Below, in pieces: positions 27,688-30,359 of a stretch of DNA of 30,359 nucleotides. This DNA is from a virus. The notes beneath the pieces are model-generated. The model made no database searches. It saw nothing but the letters and a program-made list of their open reading frames with translations, and had not been told where the DNA came from. The position numbers were made by a program, and so were the translations under genes. The stretch is taken from the IMG/VR virus record IMGVR_UViG_3300030451_001460, positions 1-30,359 of that record; one strand, 5' to 3'. Every line of letters begins with the position of its first letter. Position 1 is the first letter of the stretch.

Positions 27688-27921
27688 ATGAAAAAAACTA
27701 TTTTAATCTTATTACTATTAATTTCTTTCAGTGTATCTTCACAAGAGATCAGAAAGAAATGTATTACAATTACAGAAGAAAAATTACCTAACTATAAAGT
27801 AAAAGTAATTAAAACTAATCACTGTGTAGAACCTAAAGAAATAACAATTAGATCTTATGTTATTACAGAGTGGGAGAGAAAGAAAAGAAAAAAACGTAAA
27901 AAAAGAAAAAATGAAAAATGA
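27688..27921 (+). CDS. Small secreted protein with a polybasic tail
   Basis: A 77-residue protein. Residues 1-18 are a clear signal peptide (MKKTILILLLLISFSVSS) cut before Gln-Glu, the usual Bacteroidota pattern. There is no lipobox cysteine, so it should be released to the periplasm rather than lipidated. The mature part has two cysteines (C25 and C46), which could form one disulfide, around a short beta-like segment (KVKVIKTNHCVEPKEITIRS). It ends in a run of Arg and Lys (ERKKRKKRKKRKNEK). Such a tail could bind lipopolysaccharide, peptidoglycan or DNA. No family recognised. Its stop overlaps the ATG of the next gene (ATGA), so the two are translationally coupled. A-rich runs near the end are a possible slippage site, but alternate frames hit stops quickly. 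Confidence 0.68.
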   Translation: MKKTILILLLLISFSVSSQEIRKKCITITEEKLPNYKVKVIKTNHCVEPKEITIRSYVITEWERKKRKKRKKRKNEK

Positions 27922-29093
27922 AACAACTAATCCTTGTCCTCTTTGCGGCGGTTATTGCGGTATCTGCTAATGCACAAGAAAAGAAAAAGTTATTTAAAGA
28001 TTTTTTTAAGTATAGTACCCTGTATGTAGCAGGTGATATTAAAAATCCTAAAGAAAATTTACCTAATTATTTTGTAAGAACAAATCCAGACGGTGGACTG
28101 TATGATGTTCCTATTGTAGTAGACGGAACACAGTATCATGACTATGATTATAAGTATGGTTTTGGTATTCGTAAAATAGCAAGATTTGATTATGAAGTTA
28201 AAGGTAAATTATACTATGATGGGACTGAATCTAACGTAGGTATGACAGCTCCTAATTCATCTATTAAAGGTTTTGAATATGTATTTCATACTGAAAAAGA
28301 AAGATCCAGAGATGATGTATTTCAAAATCATCGATATTTCTTAAAACATAGCGGTAAATACCATATGGTGAAGGTAGAAAGCAGAAAACAAGGGAAAGTT
28401 AACTTCAATTACAAGTCTGCAGAGCTTAGAGCTAAACTACCTGTTGGCAAAAAATTAACACTTTCAGCTGGTGCTATATATCGTACACATGAAAGACCTT
28501 ATGGTTATAATCCTGTAGAAATATGGTTAAATGAAACTGACGCTAATGGTTATGCTGTTAATCCATGGTATACACTAGGTTTTTATTATGGGTATGATGA
28601 TATATATTATACACAACAAGATCAGTTTGGTAATGAAGTTTCTGATTGGTATTGGATAAATCCTGAAGGCGAAACTGTAGCTTATACAGATTTACAATTT
28701 AGACAAACAGTATTTACAGATCTTATGAATCGTTTTAATAATGAAGCATGGGCTGAGATCGATGCATTCGGTGTTATATCACCTGTGCTCGGTTTTGACT
28801 ATTATCATTATAAAAATAATTTCTGGTTACATGCTTATGGGTCTTATTTATTACCATACCACGATTATGTAAAAGGCGACGAGGCTTTTAGTTATCACAA
28901 TAGAAACAATTGGGGTCTTGGTGGATTACGTGAAGATGCAGAAAAAGAACAATGGGAGGATTTTCAAACAGGTATAGTATTTGGTTGGAAACTTAGCAAA
29001 AGCATAGGAGTATTTGTAGAAGGCGAATACACTAAGTTTTGGGATAGTAAAATATATAATAGTTCAGTTGGTTTAAATATAACACTTAAATAA
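27918..29093 (+). CDS. Secreted outer-membrane beta-barrel-like protein
   Basis: A 391-residue protein with a clear signal peptide (MKQLILVLFAAVIAVSANA, cut before Gln20). The rest has no transmembrane helix but many aromatic- and glycine-rich strands of alternating polarity (YKYGFGIRKIARFDYEVKG, SAELRAKLPVGKKLTLSAGA, FWLHAYGSYLLPYHDY, GIVFGWKLSKSIGVFVEGEY). The C-terminus is a final strand (SSVGLNITLK), ending in Lys rather than the classical Phe. The pattern is that of a Bacteroidota outer-membrane beta-barrel. Charged, Tyr/Asp-rich loops (YDDIYYTQQDQFGNEVSDWYW) between strands look like surface loops. I recall similar proteins in marine phage contigs but cannot check this. A phage could use it to alter or block the host surface, for example against superinfection, or to weaken the outer membrane during lysis. 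It has no enzymatic motif. Confidence 0.65.
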   Translation: MKQLILVLFAAVIAVSANAQEKKKLFKDFFKYSTLYVAGDIKNPKENLPNYFVRTNPDGGLYDVPIVVDGTQYHDYDYKYGFGIRKIARFDYEVKGKLYYDGTESNVGMTAPNSSIKGFEYVFHTEKERSRDDVFQNHRYFLKHSGKYHMVKVESRKQGKVNFNYKSAELRAKLPVGKKLTLSAGAIYRTHERPYGYNPVEIWLNETDANGYAVNPWYTLGFYYGYDDIYYTQQDQFGNEVSDWYWINPEGETVAYTDLQFRQTVFTDLMNRFNNEAWAEIDAFGVISPVLGFDYYHYKNNFWLHAYGSYLLPYHDYVKGDEAFSYHNRNNWGLGGLREDAEKEQWEDFQTGIVFGWKLSKSIGVFVEGEYTKFWDSKIYNSSVGLNITLK

Positions 29094-29094
29094 A

Positions 29095-29379
29095 ATGGCA
29101 AAGCAAATAGGTGAAGATACTAAAGTAACGTTAGATCTTAAAACAATAGGCATGATTGTAACTTTTGTAATTATGCTAGCAGGTATGTGGTATACATTAC
29201 AAGCAGATATAGCACAAGCAAAAGAATTACCGGCACCTGTAATTGATAGAATAGAGTATGATCTAAAAGATGAGTTGATCCGTCAAACAATTATGGATAC
29301 TCAAGAAGATGTAGAAGAAATAAAAGAAACAATTGATAAGATAGATCAAAGACTGTACGAGATACAAAAAAATAGATAA
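29095..29379 (+). CDS. One-span membrane protein with C-terminal coiled coil (holin or spanin-like candidate)
   Basis: A 94-residue protein. A short polar N-terminus (MAKQIGEDTKVTLDLK) is followed by one membrane helix (residues ~17-37, IGMIVTFVIMLAGMWYTLQ), then an acidic, helical C-terminal arm with heptad spacing (TQEDVEEIKETIDKIDQRLY, residues ~69-88). There is no signal-peptidase site and no lipobox, so the helix should remain in the inner membrane with the coiled coil on the far side. Single-span holins and inner-membrane spanins have this plan, and its place in an envelope cassette agrees, but no sequence motif proves lysis function. It may instead anchor a partner such as the secreted barrel or the Trx-like protein. 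ATG is 1 base after the barrel's stop, and its own stop overlaps the ATG of the next gene (TAATG). Confidence 0.6.
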   Translation: MAKQIGEDTKVTLDLKTIGMIVTFVIMLAGMWYTLQADIAQAKELPAPVIDRIEYDLKDELIRQTIMDTQEDVEEIKETIDKIDQRLYEIQKNR

Positions 29380-29777
29380 TGAAATATTTAAATATAATTT
29401 TAATTTTAATATCATTTAATATGTCTGCTCAAGAGTGGATAAGTGATATTGATTTTGAAAATAAAATAAATGAAAAGCAAGCTTTTGGTGATGATCAAAC
29501 TTTACCTGTAATAGTAGAATTTTACGCTAAATTTAACGATGCAAATAAATTTGATCAATGGCAAGAACTTACTAATGTAGTATATTATAGAGCAGATATA
29601 GCTAAATGTCCTGTAGCTAAAAAGAAATATAAAGTCCGCATGGCACCTACTTTAATTGTATTTAAAGATGGTATAAAAGAAGAAGTTTGGAAAGCAGGTT
29701 TAGATTTAGAATTACCTACAAACTTAGAAGAAATACAAGAAACAATAAACGAAATAAATAACGCAAGTAAATTTTAA
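29379..29777 (+). CDS. Secreted thioredoxin-fold protein lacking CXXC
   Basis: A 132-residue protein. Residues 1-17 are a signal peptide (MKYLNIILILISFNMSA) cut before Gln18, so it acts in the periplasm. The thioredoxin fold shows in the order of parts: strand LPVIVEFYA (42-50), the active-site loop KFNDANKF (51-58) where WCxxC would sit, helix, strand NVVYYRADIAK (66-76), then cis-proline element MAPTLIVFKDG (88-98) with Pro90. Both catalytic cysteines are missing; one cysteine remains at residue 77 (KCPVA). It probably keeps the fold but not disulfide chemistry, and may act as a binding protein or chaperone for the envelope cassette. The ATG overlaps the previous stop (TAATG), and the next gene is 3 bases downstream. 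Confidence 0.72.
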   Translation: MKYLNIILILISFNMSAQEWISDIDFENKINEKQAFGDDQTLPVIVEFYAKFNDANKFDQWQELTNVVYYRADIAKCPVAKKKYKVRMAPTLIVFKDGIKEEVWKAGLDLELPTNLEEIQETINEINNASKF

Positions 29778-29780
29778 ATT

Positions 29781-30239
29781 ATGAGTAATCACATTAAAAA
29801 ATTCACACAAGAACAAAAAGATGCTGCTAGAGTAGGAGCTGAAGGTGGATTAGGTTTAGTAGCTGGAACAATTGGTAGAATAGGTAAAGCATTTGGTAAT
29901 GCAGCTAAACAATATTTAAAGGGATTTAAAAAACCACAACCTAAAAGTACTTTTAAACCTTTTCATAGAGACGGTAGAATTTATGATAGAGCAGCTATTA
30001 ATGACGCTTTTAAAAAGAGGTTTGCAAAAGGAGCAGTACCAAATAAAGAAATTTTGAAAAAGAATAAACCAAGTGCAAAAGACATGGGTTTGACAGATGC
30101 AAGTAAAATTAATAGAGGTGCTCCAAATCCTAGCCAATGGACTAATTTTGGCAGACCAGATGCTGTATCTAGTATGCGTAATGTTATGAAAAAAAGTGGA
30201 CAGTATCCAAAATCAGATCCTTTCCGAGGTGGTAAATAA
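29781..30239 (+). CDS. Basic phage protein of unknown function (152 aa)
   Basis: No family recognised. The first ~45 residues have a short helix (HIKKFTQEQKDAARVGAEGG) and a Gly/Ala-rich, weakly hydrophobic segment (LGLVAGTIGRIGKAFGNAAK), then a polybasic linker (KGFKKPQPKSTFKPF). The rest is Lys/Asn/Pro-rich and lacks cysteine, with a repeated short pattern of charged helices (INDAFKKRFAKGAVPNKEI). It has no signal peptide; the Gly/Ala segment is too short for a confident membrane helix. The strongly basic composition would suit nucleic-acid or membrane-surface binding, or a packaged internal protein. It ends overlapping the ATG of the next gene by one base (TAATG). Confidence 0.58.
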   Translation: MSNHIKKFTQEQKDAARVGAEGGLGLVAGTIGRIGKAFGNAAKQYLKGFKKPQPKSTFKPFHRDGRIYDRAAINDAFKKRFAKGAVPNKEILKKNKPSAKDMGLTDASKINRGAPNPSQWTNFGRPDAVSSMRNVMKKSGQYPKSDPFRGGK

Positions 30240-30359
30240 TGAAAAAAAGAAAATTAAATAGCACGAATCCTAAGTACTATCCTGTAAAAGAAGAGGAAGT
30301 TAAAGATCGTAAAGAACTAATAGCTACAATACGCAAGGGCAGAAAAAGAAATATACATG
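30239..30359 (+). CDS. Partial basic gene running off the right edge
   Basis: ATG at 30239 overlaps the last base of the previous stop (TAATG), the same coupling seen at 29379. Forty codons are visible and remain open to the edge. The N-terminus is basic (MKKRKLNSTNPKYYPVKEEE) and continues with VKDRKELIATIRKGRKRN. Too short to name. It is not a shadow of another frame, because it continues the operon's tight spacing. Confidence 0.5.
   Translation, partial: MKKRKLNSTNPKYYPVKEEEVKDRKELIATIRKGRKRNIH

Noticed and set aside
27870-27921. Programmed -1 frameshift at A-runs joining the polybasic protein to the barrel gene
   Set aside because: In the -1 frame a TAA and then TGA follow the A-runs before the barrel ATG, so no fusion product would result.
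1-30359. CRISPR array, tRNA genes, integrase or insertion sequence
   Set aside because: No regularly spaced repeats, no cloverleaf-like sequence and no recombinase motifs were seen on either strand; genes are packed on the plus strand.

Overview
The window is the late, structural half of a lytic, podovirus-like tailed phage. It is a single AT-rich (roughly 30% GC), plus-strand block of tightly packed genes. A host in the Bacteroidota, probably a marine flavobacterium, is inferred from three observations. Start codons sit in A/T-rich contexts with no Shine-Dalgarno sequence. Three secreted proteins have signal peptides ending in the Bacteroidota-typical form with Gln just after the cut site (SSQE, NAQE, SAQE). 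The terminase, portal, capsid and tail proteins resemble those of crAss-like phages and of uncultured marine Bacteroidota phages, as far as I can recall those families; no search was run.

Layout, left to right. (1) Packaging and head: large terminase (5' end cut off by the window), portal, a charged scaffold-like protein and the major capsid protein, followed by a strong terminator. (2) A 274-residue protein of unknown role, alone between two GC-rich hairpin terminators. (3) Neck and tail: a small connector-like protein, a gp11/adaptor-like protein, a 1664-residue tail protein with a Cys-rich, Ig/cadherin-like C-terminus, and a 469-residue partner tail protein. (4) A degenerate GNAT-like protein, then proteins probably packaged and ejected with the DNA: a T7 gp14-like Ala/Gly-rich helical protein, a 516-residue virion protein and a 2917-residue polyvalent protein. 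The giant protein carries an HEFLH metallopeptidase motif, a complete set of HAD phosphatase motifs and a C-terminal large-polyvalent-protein-type region. (5) A right-hand cassette of envelope-directed small genes: a 25-residue cationic amphipathic peptide, a small secreted protein with a polybasic tail, a secreted aromatic-rich protein that looks like an outer-membrane beta-barrel, a one-span membrane protein with a coiled coil, a secreted thioredoxin-fold protein without the CXXC, a basic protein, and a further basic gene that runs off the right edge.

How they fit together: regions 1 to 4 would build and fill the particle. The connector, adaptor and tail proteins form the neck, tube and host-contacting tip. 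The giant protein and its helical neighbours are likely internal proteins that enter the cell first. Region 5 is aimed at the host envelope (lysis, superinfection exclusion or surface remodelling). No recognisable endolysin, replication gene, integrase, tRNA or CRISPR array is visible. The most intriguing parts are the envelope cassette, the multi-enzyme polyvalent protein, and a sharp composition shift inside the terminase gene.
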